Assembly: GCA_021414065.1 (NCBI GenBank)
Contig: JAIOPE010000119.1
Location: 1-45,687 of the forward strand
Direction of reading: 5' to 3'
Length of the DNA: 45,687 bases
Source of the DNA: Planctomycetota bacterium
Lineage (GTDB): Bacteria > Planctomycetota > JAJSAM01 > JAJVHW01
Below are positions 27,357 to 35,531 of this stretch, piece by piece. The notes below the pieces were generated by a model. The model searched no databases, was not told the origin of the DNA, and worked only from the letters and a program-made list of their open reading frames with translations. Both the position numbers and the translations under genes were made by a program. Numbering within the stretch: position 1 is the stretch's first letter; each line of letters begins with the position of its first letter.

Positions 27357-29111
27357 TCACTGCCCGGAGCGGACCTTGCGCACGATCGCGTCGCAGTCCT
27401 CGCGCAGGCGCGGGTTCTTCTCGATCTCGTCGGCGATCCGGTCGTTCGCGTAGATCACGGTGGTGTGGTCCCGCCCGCCCAGGTGGCCGCCGATCTGCAC
27501 GAGCGAGAGGTCCGTGAGTCGCCGGGCGAGGTACATGCAGACCTGCCGCGGCGTGGACACCGACTTGTGGCGCCGCCTGCCGACGATGTCCGACGCCTTG
27601 GCGCCGTAGTGTTCGCAGACGGCCCTCAGGATCGTCTCCAGCGAGACCTTGCGTTCCTTCGGCTGGATGATGTCGCGGAGGGCCTCCTCCGCGATCTCTC
27701 GGGTCAGGGGGCGCTGGCTGAGCGTGGCGTAGCCGATCACCTTGAGGATGGCACCCTCGATCTCACGGACGTTGGTCGCGACATTGTCCGCGATCAGTTC
27801 GGCCACGCCGTCGGGGAGCGCGATGCCGCGCCGCTCGGCCTTGCGCCGCACGATGCAGATGCGCGTCTCGTGATCCGGCGCCTCGAGCTCGGCGACCAGG
27901 CCCCACTTGAAGCGCGAGACCAGCCGCTCCTCGAGCGTCGGGATCTCGCGCGGGGGGCTGTCGCAGGAGAGGACGATCTGCTTCTTCGAGTTGTAGAGCG
28001 TGTTGAAGGTGTGGAAGAACTCCTCCTGCGTGCGCTCCTTGCTCGCCAGGAAGTGGATGTCGTCGATCAGGAGCATGTCCACGTGCCGATAGCGGTAGCG
28101 GAAATCCTCCATGTCGCCGTCGCCCACGGAGGCGACGAACTGGTTCACGAACGTCTCGCACGAGAGATACAGGATCTTCTGGTCCGGCTTCCGCGCGAGG
28201 ACGCGGTGGCAGATCGCCTGGAGCAGGTGCGTCTTGCCGAGCCCGACCAATCCGTGGAGGAACAGCGGGTTGTAGGCCTGCCCAGGAGCGTTCGCCACGG
28301 CTTGGGCCGCAGCGAGCGGCATCGCGTTCCCCGGGCCGGCGACGAACGTCTCGAAGACGTAGTCGTCGTTCAGGATCACGTCGGAGAGGAAGTTGGGGTA
28401 GCGCGCATGACCGAAGAGTTGCCCGCGCAGGGCGTCGGGCTGCCGCCGCGCCGCGCCGCCGTGCCTGCCGCCGCTTCGGCCGCCGCTTCGCTGTGGCAAC
28501 TCGGCGTGTCTGCCGCCGTCGCCGTGGCCGTCGTCCAACGACTTGTCCGACGATCCTGCTCCACGCGTGGTTGCGCCGGCTCGGGGGTTAGAGGGCGCGC
28601 TTGACGTCGAACCCGCGGCGCCCGGGCCGCGGGCTGCCCCGGAGGGATCTCGTGCCGTAGTCGCACCGTTCTCGGCCCACGCACCCGTCGCGGGTCGGGC
28701 TTCTTCACGGGTTGCGTCTCGTGCGGGCTCCGGCGGCGTCCCTCCATCGATCACGATCCGAACGGCGTGCGCCTCCCCGGTGGCTTCGTGCACGAGACGC
28801 CGCAAGAGGTCGAGGAAGTACCCTTCGATCCAATCACGGCTGAAGGAGTTCGGCGTCGTGAACGTAGCGGTGCCCGCGGACACGTCGCGCAGCCTGAAGC
28901 TCCGGAACCACATCTCGAACTGCGGCCGGGTCACGGCGGCTCGCAGGCCGTCGAGGATCGCCGGCCACGCGTGTCCACCAACACCACCGCCAGGGTTGCC
29001 GCGCTGGTTCACCCCCGGCTTGGCCCCAGGCTCGACCCCGGCGTTACCGCCGGCGTCGCCGCCGAATCTCACACCGTCGAAGCCCGCACCGTTCAAGCGC
29101 GCACCGTCCAA
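27357..29111 (-). CDS. dnaA: Chromosomal replication initiator DnaA
   Basis: Binds DnaA boxes at oriC and opens the origin. The order is complete: domain I (WPAILDGLRAAVTRPQFEMW near residue 49), a long Gly/Ala/Arg-rich domain II (about 140-230), the AAA+ domain with Walker A GLVGLGKT (287-294) and LLIDDIHFLASKE (Walker B), and domain IV with RRRHKSVSTPRQVCMYLARR and GGRDHTTVIYA, the DnaA signature. The start is uncertain: the frame opens at TTG 29111, and an in-frame GTG follows 13 codons later. The first 48 residues are a Gly/Asn-rich run unlike usual DnaA, so the real start may be internal. Confidence 0.95.
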   Translation of the reverse strand: MDGARLNGAGFDGVRFGGDAGGNAGVEPGAKPGVNQRGNPGGGVGGHAWPAILDGLRAAVTRPQFEMWFRSFRLRDVSAGTATFTTPNSFSRDWIEGYFLDLLRRLVHEATGEAHAVRIVIDGGTPPEPARDATREEARPATGAWAENGATTARDPSGAARGPGAAGSTSSAPSNPRAGATTRGAGSSDKSLDDGHGDGGRHAELPQRSGGRSGGRHGGAARRQPDALRGQLFGHARYPNFLSDVILNDDYVFETFVAGPGNAMPLAAAQAVANAPGQAYNPLFLHGLVGLGKTHLLQAICHRVLARKPDQKILYLSCETFVNQFVASVGDGDMEDFRYRYRHVDMLLIDDIHFLASKERTQEEFFHTFNTLYNSKKQIVLSCDSPPREIPTLEERLVSRFKWGLVAELEAPDHETRICIVRRKAERRGIALPDGVAELIADNVATNVREIEGAILKVIGYATLSQRPLTREIAEEALRDIIQPKERKVSLETILRAVCEHYGAKASDIVGRRRHKSVSTPRQVCMYLARRLTDLSLVQIGGHLGGRDHTTVIYANDRIADEIEKNPRLREDCDAIVRKVRSGQ

Positions 29112-29311
29112 GTCGTTCGTGTTTCCCTGGGCGACGGGGCGGCAGGGGGCGGCCGCTTCCGAAGCTGTCGGGGGTGTCTGGTTGAATGGGCGACGCGGTG
29201 GGCAGGGGATCTCGCGATCCGTCTGCCCGGCACTCGGGAGAGCCCCCGAGTGACCCGGTGACCCGACCCGGACCTGCGCGGTCGCGGTCGGTCGGTTCGC
29301 GTCGGCCGCCT

Positions 29312-29326
29312 CGTGAGTTTCTCACG
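29312..29326. promoter_or_regulatory. Dyad upstream of dnaA
   Basis: CGTGAG-TTT-CTCACG is a perfect 6-bp inverted repeat with a 3-bp spacer, about 200 bp upstream of the dnaA frame. It could be an operator; there is no further support. Confidence 0.3.
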
Positions 29327-29545
29327 GGCGGTTCCGGGCGACTCGGCGGATCGTGATCGAGCACCGTCTCGGGCCGGGTTCCATCCCGCGCCCGGACTCC
29401 GCGACCGGACGCGATGTCCGGCTGTGAAGTCCGGGGCAGATCGTAGCCGTGGCGGCGTGCTCGTTCAAGCGCGCGGCAGCCAGCACGGAACGCAGACGAT
29501 TCCAGGGGTTTGCCGCGATGCGACGCTGGGATGCCGGAGGAATCT

Positions 29546-29564
29546 CGCGCAACTTTTTTGCGCG
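29546..29564 (-). terminator. Hairpin after the cysteine desulfurase gene
   Basis: CGCGCAA-CTTTT-TTGCGCG (plus strand) is a perfect 7-bp stem. On the minus strand it begins three bases after the TAG stop at 29568. The run of A/T is in the loop rather than after the stem, so it is not a textbook intrinsic terminator. Confidence 0.45.
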
Positions 29565-29567
29565 TCC

Positions 29568-30791
29568 CTAACTCGTTGCCAGCGCGACGCGCACAGTCCG
29601 GACCACCTCGGCGAGGACGGCGCAGAGGCGCTCGACGTCATCCGTTGAGGTGCTCCAGGAGGTCGAGATGCGCACCGCGCGCGCCGCTTCGTGGGTCGTG
29701 CGACCTCCGTACACGAGCACTTCCGCCGGGACTCTCGCGAAGCTCGAGCACGCCGTTCCGGTCGAGACACGGACGCCGCGCGCGTCGAGTGCGGCGAGCA
29801 TCGCGTCGCCGGGGCACCCGTCGAACGCGGCGAGGATCGTGTTCCCGAGCGATTCGTCGGCAGGGCTGAGGACGTCTCCACCCGGGATGTTCGTCACGGC
29901 GGCTCGGATGCGATCGGCGTGCGCCCTCGCGCGGCCCGCGTACGATTCACGGTCCGCTGCGGCCGCGCGTGCGGCCGCGCCGAAGCCGGCGATCAAGGGA
30001 ACCGCTTCCGTTCCGGGCCGCCGACCGCCCTCCTGCGATGTCGCTCCGTTCGGCGGCACCCACCGGGCGCCGTCGCGGATGACGAGTGCGCCGACTCCCG
30101 GCGGCCCCCCGAGTTTCTGGGCCGAGACCGACATGAGGTCCACGCCGAGCGCCTGAAAGTCCAGGGCGACGCGCCCAGGCGCCTGCGCTGCGTCGGTGTG
30201 GACCGTGATGCCGCGCGCCCGCAGCGCGTCGGTCGCGCGGGCCACGGGTTGCAGCGCGCCTGTGACCGACTGCGCGAACACGAGCGACGCGACCGCCGAG
30301 ACGGGCGCCTGCGCGACGGCGAGCGCCACGAACTCGTCAGCGTTCACGCTCCCGTGGCGGTCCACCGGCGCGTACCGGACGTCCACACCTTCCTGCTCGA
30401 GCCGTTCGCACAATCGGAGCACGGACGGGTGCTCCGCCCGACTCGTGACGACCCCGCCCCCGCGAGCGGCCGCCAGCGCGCCACGCAACGCCGCCGCGTT
30501 CGCCTCTGCCGCGCCCGACGTGAACACGACCTCGCGGGGCGCCGCCCCGACGAGCGCCGCCACCGCTTCGCGTGCCTCCGAGATCGCGCGCCGCACGCGG
30601 CGGCCTGCGCCGTGGGCGGCCGATGCGTTCCCAGGCAGCAGGCTGAGCGCCGCCACGATCGCGTCGCGTGCCTCCGGCCGGAGCGGCATGCCCGCGTTTC
30701 CGTCGAAGTACGCCTCGTCGCGGTCCAACGGTCTGTCCGCCCTGCCGGGCTGGGTCAGTCTTGGGTCGTCCGACGGCGCGTCTTCCGGCAT
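29568..30791 (-). CDS. Cysteine desulfurase (NifS/IscS-like, class V aminotransferase fold)
   Basis: 407 residues from ATG at 30791, chosen because GAGGAG lies three bases upstream; a longer in-frame opening would overlap the divergent gene's start. It removes sulfur from cysteine for Fe-S clusters, tRNA thiolation or other uses. Family landmarks: YFDGNAGMPLRPEA at the N-terminus, FTSGAAEANAAALRGAL, HTDAAQAPGRVALD, the PLP lysine in SVSAQKLGGPPGVGAL, and the active-site Cys in STGTACSSF. No iscU, iscA or mnmA is adjacent, so the pathway is open. The Cys loop is of the NifS/IscS type. Confidence 0.88.
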   Translation of the reverse strand: MPEDAPSDDPRLTQPGRADRPLDRDEAYFDGNAGMPLRPEARDAIVAALSLLPGNASAAHGAGRRVRRAISEAREAVAALVGAAPREVVFTSGAAEANAAALRGALAAARGGGVVTSRAEHPSVLRLCERLEQEGVDVRYAPVDRHGSVNADEFVALAVAQAPVSAVASLVFAQSVTGALQPVARATDALRARGITVHTDAAQAPGRVALDFQALGVDLMSVSAQKLGGPPGVGALVIRDGARWVPPNGATSQEGGRRPGTEAVPLIAGFGAAARAAAADRESYAGRARAHADRIRAAVTNIPGGDVLSPADESLGNTILAAFDGCPGDAMLAALDARGVRVSTGTACSSFARVPAEVLVYGGRTTHEAARAVRISTSWSTSTDDVERLCAVLAEVVRTVRVALATS

Positions 30792-30888
30792 GGGCTCCTC
30801 ATTTTGCACCCCCGGGGCGTTCGATACGGACTCTGGTTCCTCCGATTCCCGGCGCGCGGCCTTTCCGAGGGAGCGTCCGAACGACCCC

Positions 30889-33093
30889 ATGAGTCTCATC
30901 AACGTCCGCGAGAAAACGATCCAGGCCAAGATCGTGTATTACGGCACGGGCCTCTCCGGCAAGACGACGAGCCTCAAGCACGTCCACAAGGTGATCGACC
31001 CGGACGGCCGCGTCGAGTTGGTCTCGCTCAACACCGAAGGCGACCGCACCTTCTTCTTCGACTTCCTGCCGATCCCGCTCGGGAACGTACACGGCTACCA
31101 GGTCAAGTTGCAGGCGTTCACCGTGCCCGGGCAGGTGAAGTACAACCTGACGCGCCGGTACGTCCTCCGCGGAGCGGACGCCGTGATCTTCGTGGGCGAC
31201 TCGCAGCCCGCTGCGTTCGACGACAACGTGCGCTCGATGCTGAGCCTCATCGAGAACCTGATCGCGAACGGCCTCGACCCCGATCGCACGCCGATCCTGT
31301 TGCAGTACAACAAACGCGACGCTCCCGGGGCGCTGCCCATCGAGAAGCTTCGCGAAGCGCTGAACCAGCGCGGTCTGCCCGAGTTCGAGACCACCGCGAC
31401 CGACGGCACGGGCGTGTTCGAGGCGTTCAGCAGTATCTGCGGGTCGGTGAGTGAAGCGTTGGCGCGCGAGTATCGCGTGGGAGATCCGGAGGAGGCGCGG
31501 CAAGCCGTCGAGCGCCGGTTGCGCGCGACGCTGCTGACGTACCGCCGGGCGGTCCCGTCGCAGTCCCCCGCCGCTGCCGGCGAGACCGACGAAGCGGCGA
31601 GCGGAACGGGAACCTGCACCGGCCTCGCGGCGGTCGAAGGCGACCAGACGAACTCCGTCATCGAGGTGTCGAGTCTCGACCTGCCGGACGTGCCGAACGC
31701 GGAGTCGCTGCTCCAGCACGCCGTGGAGACCAACATCCAATCCGCGCGTCTCCTGTCGGAGTTGACGGAGACGAAGCGCCGACTGGCCGATCACGCGCGG
31801 CAACTCGCCGCGCTGCACCAAACGGGCGTGGCCCTCTCCAGCGAACTCGACGTGGACCGTCTGCTCGACTCGATCCTGGCATCGGCCCTGCGCACGGTGG
31901 ATGCGAGCCACGGCAGCGTGCTCCTGCTCGACGCGCAGGGCGGTGCGCTCCGTCCGCGCCTCGTGCACGGCCTGCTGCACGATCCGATCGCCGGTGAGTC
32001 AGCCGCCGACCCCGTCGCCGTCGAGCGCATCCTGCGGAAGAAGCCGTTCATCCTGGAGATCGAGGCGGCGACCGACGTGGTCACCGACGAAGGCGAGGGC
32101 GGCAGCCCGATGATCGCGCTCGTGGCGCCGGTCGTACACCAGGGTGAAGTTCTCGGTGCGCTGAGCGCCTACGTGCTCGACCGGCCGCTCGACCAGGACC
32201 TGAAGCAGCGTCTTCGGTTCCTCAACGCGATCGCGTCACAGGCATCGGTGGCGCTCGTCAACGCGCGGCTCGTCACCCGAATCGAGTCGTTCAACCGCGA
32301 CCTCGAGCGCAAGGTCACCGAGCGGACTCGTGATCTGGCGCGGGCAGTCGAAGAGCTGAAGTCGCTCGATCGGTTGAAGGACGATTTCCTGGCGTCGATG
32401 AGTCACGAGTTGCTGACTCCGCTCCACTCGATCGGCAGCGCCGTCGAGATTCTCGTCTCGCTTGCGGCTGACCCGGCTGCGGCGGCCGGGGCGGAGCGAC
32501 TCGAGTTCACGACCGTCGTGCAACGCGAGTGCGCGCGGCTCACGTCGATGCTCCGGTCCGTGCTCGACCTTTCGCAACTGGAGTCCGGCGGCCTGCGCCC
32601 GACCCCTGCAGCGATCAACCTCCGCGATGCGGCACTTGCCTCGTATCAGCGACTGCGGTCGGGGTTCAAGTCCACGCAGACGAAGCTGAAGATCCGCGTC
32701 GAAGCCGCCATGCCGGACGCGCGCGCGGACCCCGCCTGGGTCGGCCGCGTGTTCGACGCCATTCTCTCCAACGCCGTGAAGTTCGGCCCCCGCGACGCCG
32801 AGGTCCACGTGACCATCCGTCGTGACGGAGCCGACGGCCGGGTCGAGATCCGCGATCACGGCCCGGGCGTGCCCGAGGCGCTGCGGTCGTCGGTGTTCGA
32901 GAAGTTCAAGCAGGTGGGCGACGTTCTCACCGAGAAGCCGCCGGGTCTTGGTCTCGGACTCCCGACCGCGCGACTCCTCGTACAGCGCATGGGCGGCACG
33001 ATCCGGTTCGCGCCGGGTCCGGACGGCGGAAGTGAGTTCTCGTTCACGCTGCCCCTGTGCGCCGCCGTCGCGGACCCGATCGCGGCGAGCTAG
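30889..33093 (+). CDS. Fusion of an MglA-type small GTPase with GAF and sensor histidine kinase domains
   Basis: 734 residues in one uninterrupted frame. Residues 1-195 form an MglA/Ras-like GTPase: P-loop GTGLSGKTT (19-27), FFFDFLPIPL, the MglA-type VPGQVKYNLTRR, VIFVGDSQ, and base-recognition NKRD (141-144). A linker and coiled segment lead to a GAF domain (about 309-465), then a coiled coil, then HisKA with FLASMSHELLTPLHSIG (phospho-acceptor His506), and HATPase_c with AILSNAVKFGP, RDHGPGVPE and GLGLGLPTARLL. It should be cytoplasmic: no membrane helix is seen. The likely job is to couple GTP state or polarity to phosphorelay; no response regulator is adjacent. ATG at 30889 begins directly at the GTPase. 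Confidence 0.92.
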   Translation: MSLINVREKTIQAKIVYYGTGLSGKTTSLKHVHKVIDPDGRVELVSLNTEGDRTFFFDFLPIPLGNVHGYQVKLQAFTVPGQVKYNLTRRYVLRGADAVIFVGDSQPAAFDDNVRSMLSLIENLIANGLDPDRTPILLQYNKRDAPGALPIEKLREALNQRGLPEFETTATDGTGVFEAFSSICGSVSEALAREYRVGDPEEARQAVERRLRATLLTYRRAVPSQSPAAAGETDEAASGTGTCTGLAAVEGDQTNSVIEVSSLDLPDVPNAESLLQHAVETNIQSARLLSELTETKRRLADHARQLAALHQTGVALSSELDVDRLLDSILASALRTVDASHGSVLLLDAQGGALRPRLVHGLLHDPIAGESAADPVAVERILRKKPFILEIEAATDVVTDEGEGGSPMIALVAPVVHQGEVLGALSAYVLDRPLDQDLKQRLRFLNAIASQASVALVNARLVTRIESFNRDLERKVTERTRDLARAVEELKSLDRLKDDFLASMSHELLTPLHSIGSAVEILVSLAADPAAAAGAERLEFTTVVQRECARLTSMLRSVLDLSQLESGGLRPTPAAINLRDAALASYQRLRSGFKSTQTKLKIRVEAAMPDARADPAWVGRVFDAILSNAVKFGPRDAEVHVTIRRDGADGRVEIRDHGPGVPEALRSSVFEKFKQVGDVLTEKPPGLGLGLPTARLLVQRMGGTIRFAPGPDGGSEFSFTLPLCAAVADPIAAS

Positions 33094-33124
33094 CCAGGCC
33101 GCAGGGCCAGTTCTGCATCACGGA

Positions 33125-33136
33125 GCGCACGTGCGC
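33125..33136. repeat. Palindrome upstream of trpG/pabA
   Basis: GCGCACGTGCGC is a perfect 12-nt palindrome between the kinase fusion and the shared promoter block. It may be an operator or part of a hairpin. Confidence 0.3.
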
Positions 33137-33147
33137 CGGATGGCGCA

Positions 33148-33192
33148 CCGCGTGACCAATCGTGTCCGGTGTCCAGGCGCGGCCACTATGCT
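33148..33192 (+). promoter_or_regulatory. Promoter-like block of the trpG-pyrF-bsh run
   Basis: It begins CCGCGTGACCAA (33148-33159), then CGTGTC, and ends GGCCACTA overlapping TATGCT (33187-33192), a -10 candidate, with TGTCCG 18 bp upstream. The GTG start lies 11 bases after TATGCT, so the message would be nearly leaderless. The same block, 32 of 41 bases identical without gaps, lies at 42438-42478. Confidence 0.5.
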
Positions 33193-33203
33193 CGCGCACC
33201 CCC

Positions 33204-33839
33204 GTGCGCGTTCTCCTCATCGACAACTACGACTCCTTCGCGTGGAACCTGGTACAGGCCCTCCGCGTGCTCGGCGTGGACGTCGTGGTGCGGCGCAACG
33301 ACGCTGTCAGCGTGAGCGAAGCGTTCGCCCTGACGGTCGACTCCTTCGTGCTCTCGCCCGGTCCCGGAGCGCCCTCGTCGGCTGGCGTTTCGATCCCGCT
33401 GGTGCGTGCAGCCGCCGCGGCCGGCGTGCCGCTCCTGGGGGTGTGCCTCGGCCACCAGGCGATCGTCGAGGCGCTCGGCGGGAGCGTGGTCCGCGCGAGT
33501 CGGCTCGTGCACGGGAAGACGAGTTGGGTGACGCACGACGGCGGCTCCGAGTTCGCCGGCGTCGCAACTCCGTTCGAGGCGATGCGCTATCACTCGCTGG
33601 TGGCGGGGGATCCGCTCCCCCGCGAACTCGTCGAGACGTCGCGCACCGCCCCCGTCGGCGGCGCCATCGACGCGACGGAGCCGATGGGAGTGCGCCACCG
33701 CACGCTTCCGCTCGTAGGCTGGCAGTTCCACCCGGAGTCGCACTTCACCCCCGCGGGCCCGCGCCTGCTCTCCAACTTCATTCGCGTCGCAGCGGCCGCC
33801 GGAGCCGCCCATGGCGACGCGCTCGGAGCGACGTCATGA
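33204..33839 (+). CDS. Glutamine amidotransferase, anthranilate or aminodeoxychorismate synthase component II
   Basis: 211 residues; supplies ammonia from glutamine to chorismate for tryptophan (TrpG) or folate (PabA). The class I triad is visible: Cys in LLGVCLGHQAI, and His/Glu in WQFHPES. N-terminal VLLIDNYDSFAWNL and VLSPGPGAP are characteristic. GTG at 33204 fits the family start; an in-frame GTG at 33162 would add 14 residues. No trpE or pabB is in the window, so TrpG and PabA cannot be separated. It overlaps pyrF (ATGA). Confidence 0.88.
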   Translation: MRVLLIDNYDSFAWNLVQALRVLGVDVVVRRNDAVSVSEAFALTVDSFVLSPGPGAPSSAGVSIPLVRAAAAAGVPLLGVCLGHQAIVEALGGSVVRASRLVHGKTSWVTHDGGSEFAGVATPFEAMRYHSLVAGDPLPRELVETSRTAPVGGAIDATEPMGVRHRTLPLVGWQFHPESHFTPAGPRLLSNFIRVAAAAGAAHGDALGATS

Positions 33840-34741
33840 ACAATTTCGCAGACCGACTCAGCGCCGCGATCCACGACAAGGGTTCCGCGGTGTGCGTTGG
33901 GATCGATCCCCGCATGGCCCAACTCCCTGCGGAGTTCCAGCCGAAGCGCGACACACCGCGCGAGGCTGCCGAGGCGGTCGCTCGGTGGGCTGCGGCGCTG
34001 ATCGACGTGGTGGCGCCGCTCGTGCCGGTGGTGAAGCCGCAACTGGCATTCTTCGAGGCCTTCGGGGCGCCCGGCTTCCGCGCATACCACGACACGGTGA
34101 TCGCCGCGCGGGAGCGCGGATTGCTCGTGATCGCCGACGCCAAGCGCGGTGACATCGGCAGCACGGCAGAGGCCTACGCAGAGGCCCACTTCGACGTCAT
34201 CGGCGCCGACGCGATGACCGTCAATCCGTATCTCGGTCGCGACTCACTCGATCCGTACGCCCGATACCTGAAGAACGGCAAGGGGCTGTTCGTGCTCGTG
34301 AAGACCAGCAATCCCGGGTCGAGCGACCTCCAGGACCTCTGGGCGGGCGACGCGCCGATGCACCACCACGTCGCCCGCATGGTTCACAGCATCGGGCGTG
34401 ACTGCGTCGGTGCCAGCAAGCAGAGCGCCGTCGGTGCGGTGGTCGGCGCCACGCACCCGTCTGAGCTCGTTCGGCTCCGTCAGATTCTGCCGGACGCTCC
34501 GCTCCTCGTGCCGGGCTACGGCGCGCAGGGCGGAACGGCGGACGACTGCGCCGCTGCGTTCCTTCCCGACGGGACGGGTGCGATCGTCAACTCGTCTCGT
34601 GGAATCACGTTCGCGTTCCGCTCCGGCGAGCACGCAAAGCGCTTCGGCGACGCCGGCTGGCGCGACTCGGTTCGCGCGGCTGTCGTGGAGATGCGCGACG
34701 CGCTGGAAGCGGCGCGGAAGCGCCGGTCCGGCACCACGTGA
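33836..34741 (+). CDS. pyrF: Orotidine 5'-phosphate decarboxylase, type 2
   Basis: Last step of UMP synthesis. 301 residues, the size of the longer type 2 family. Landmarks are VCVGIDPRMAQLP, VVKPQLAFFEAFG, and the catalytic VIADAKRGDIGSTAEAY with the Lys-Asp array; NSSRGITFAF is near the C-terminus. Start ATG overlaps the trpG/pabA stop. Its placement between an amidotransferase and the bacillithiol genes is likely transcriptional, not functional. Confidence 0.95.
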   Translation: MNNFADRLSAAIHDKGSAVCVGIDPRMAQLPAEFQPKRDTPREAAEAVARWAAALIDVVAPLVPVVKPQLAFFEAFGAPGFRAYHDTVIAARERGLLVIADAKRGDIGSTAEAYAEAHFDVIGADAMTVNPYLGRDSLDPYARYLKNGKGLFVLVKTSNPGSSDLQDLWAGDAPMHHHVARMVHSIGRDCVGASKQSAVGAVVGATHPSELVRLRQILPDAPLLVPGYGAQGGTADDCAAAFLPDGTGAIVNSSRGITFAFRSGEHAKRFGDAGWRDSVRAAVVEMRDALEAARKRRSGTT

Positions 34742-34748
34742 CCTGCAG

Positions 34749-35531
34749 ATGAGCGGCGAACCGGACGGCGCCACGTCCGCTCCTCCAGAGTGGTGGCGGA
34801 GCGCGTTCGGGTGCGCGTACGTCTGGGCGTATTCGCATCGCAACTTCGCTGCGGCTGAGTGCGAGGCGGCGTTCGCGGCGCGGGCGATGCGACTCGCGCC
34901 CGGATCGCTCGTGCTCGACGCCGGTTGTGGTGCGGGGCGGCACACGCTCGCACTCGCGGAATCAGGGTGCGTCGTCGTAGGGCTCGATCTGTCCGCGGAG
35001 CTGCTGCTCAAGGCGTCCGCTCGGTGCGCCGCCCAGCCCAATGGCCCGCGCTGGGTCCGTGGCGACGTGCGGGCGCTTCCGTTCCGCGACGCCGCGTTCG
35101 ACCACGTCGTCTCGTTCTTCACGAGCTTCGCGTACTTCGATGACGTCGGTGACCGCCGCCATCTCGCGGAGTTGCGCCGCGTCGTGCGGCGCCGCGGGGC
35201 GTTCCTTCTCGACTTCCTCAACGCTCCGCGCGTCGTGGCGACACTCGTCCCCGCCAGCCGAAGGACCGACGGCAGATGGACGCTGGAGGAGACGCGGTCG
35301 ATCCGAGACGGCCGCGTGGTGAAGCACGTGCAGGTCATCGATGCCGGCGCAGTCGCCGACCGCGTAGTCGTCGCCCGCTGGTCGGAGTCGGTGCGACTCT
35401 ATGAGCGCTCGGAGTTGGAGGCCATGCTGGTCGCCGCCGGGTTCACGGTCCGGGCTGTCTTCGGCGACCTCGCCGGTGCCCCGTGGAACCTGGAGGCGCC
35501 GCGCCTCGTTCTCTTGGCGGAGGCCTCTTGA
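34749..35531 (+). CDS. SAM-dependent methyltransferase linked to bacillithiol genes
   Basis: 260 residues with the class I methyltransferase fold: motif I LVLDAGCGAGRHTLALA, an acidic strand-2 end in VVGLDLSAELL, VRGDVRALPFRDAAFDHVVS and FLLDFLNAPR. The substrate cannot be read from the motifs. Its position, seven bases after pyrF and overlapping bshC by four bases, ties it to bacillithiol. N-methyl-bacillithiol is made in green sulfur bacteria by a SAM-dependent methyltransferase, so an equivalent role is a reasonable inference. ATG at 34749; the open frame further upstream overlaps pyrF and is not coding. Confidence 0.8.
   Translation: MSGEPDGATSAPPEWWRSAFGCAYVWAYSHRNFAAAECEAAFAARAMRLAPGSLVLDAGCGAGRHTLALAESGCVVVGLDLSAELLLKASARCAAQPNGPRWVRGDVRALPFRDAAFDHVVSFFTSFAYFDDVGDRRHLAELRRVVRRRGAFLLDFLNAPRVVATLVPASRRTDGRWTLEETRSIRDGRVVKHVQVIDAGAVADRVVVARWSESVRLYERSELEAMLVAAGFTVRAVFGDLAGAPWNLEAPRLVLLAEAS

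Larger units (their letters stand above)
29112..29567. other. 456-bp gap upstream of dnaA
   Basis: No gene is recognised. It holds a short dyad (29312-29326), tandem GTGACCCG words near 29250-29266, and a hairpin beside the cysteine desulfurase stop (29546-29564). No consensus DnaA box is seen. The dnaA promoter must lie here, but no convincing -35/-10 pair was found. Confidence 0.45.
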
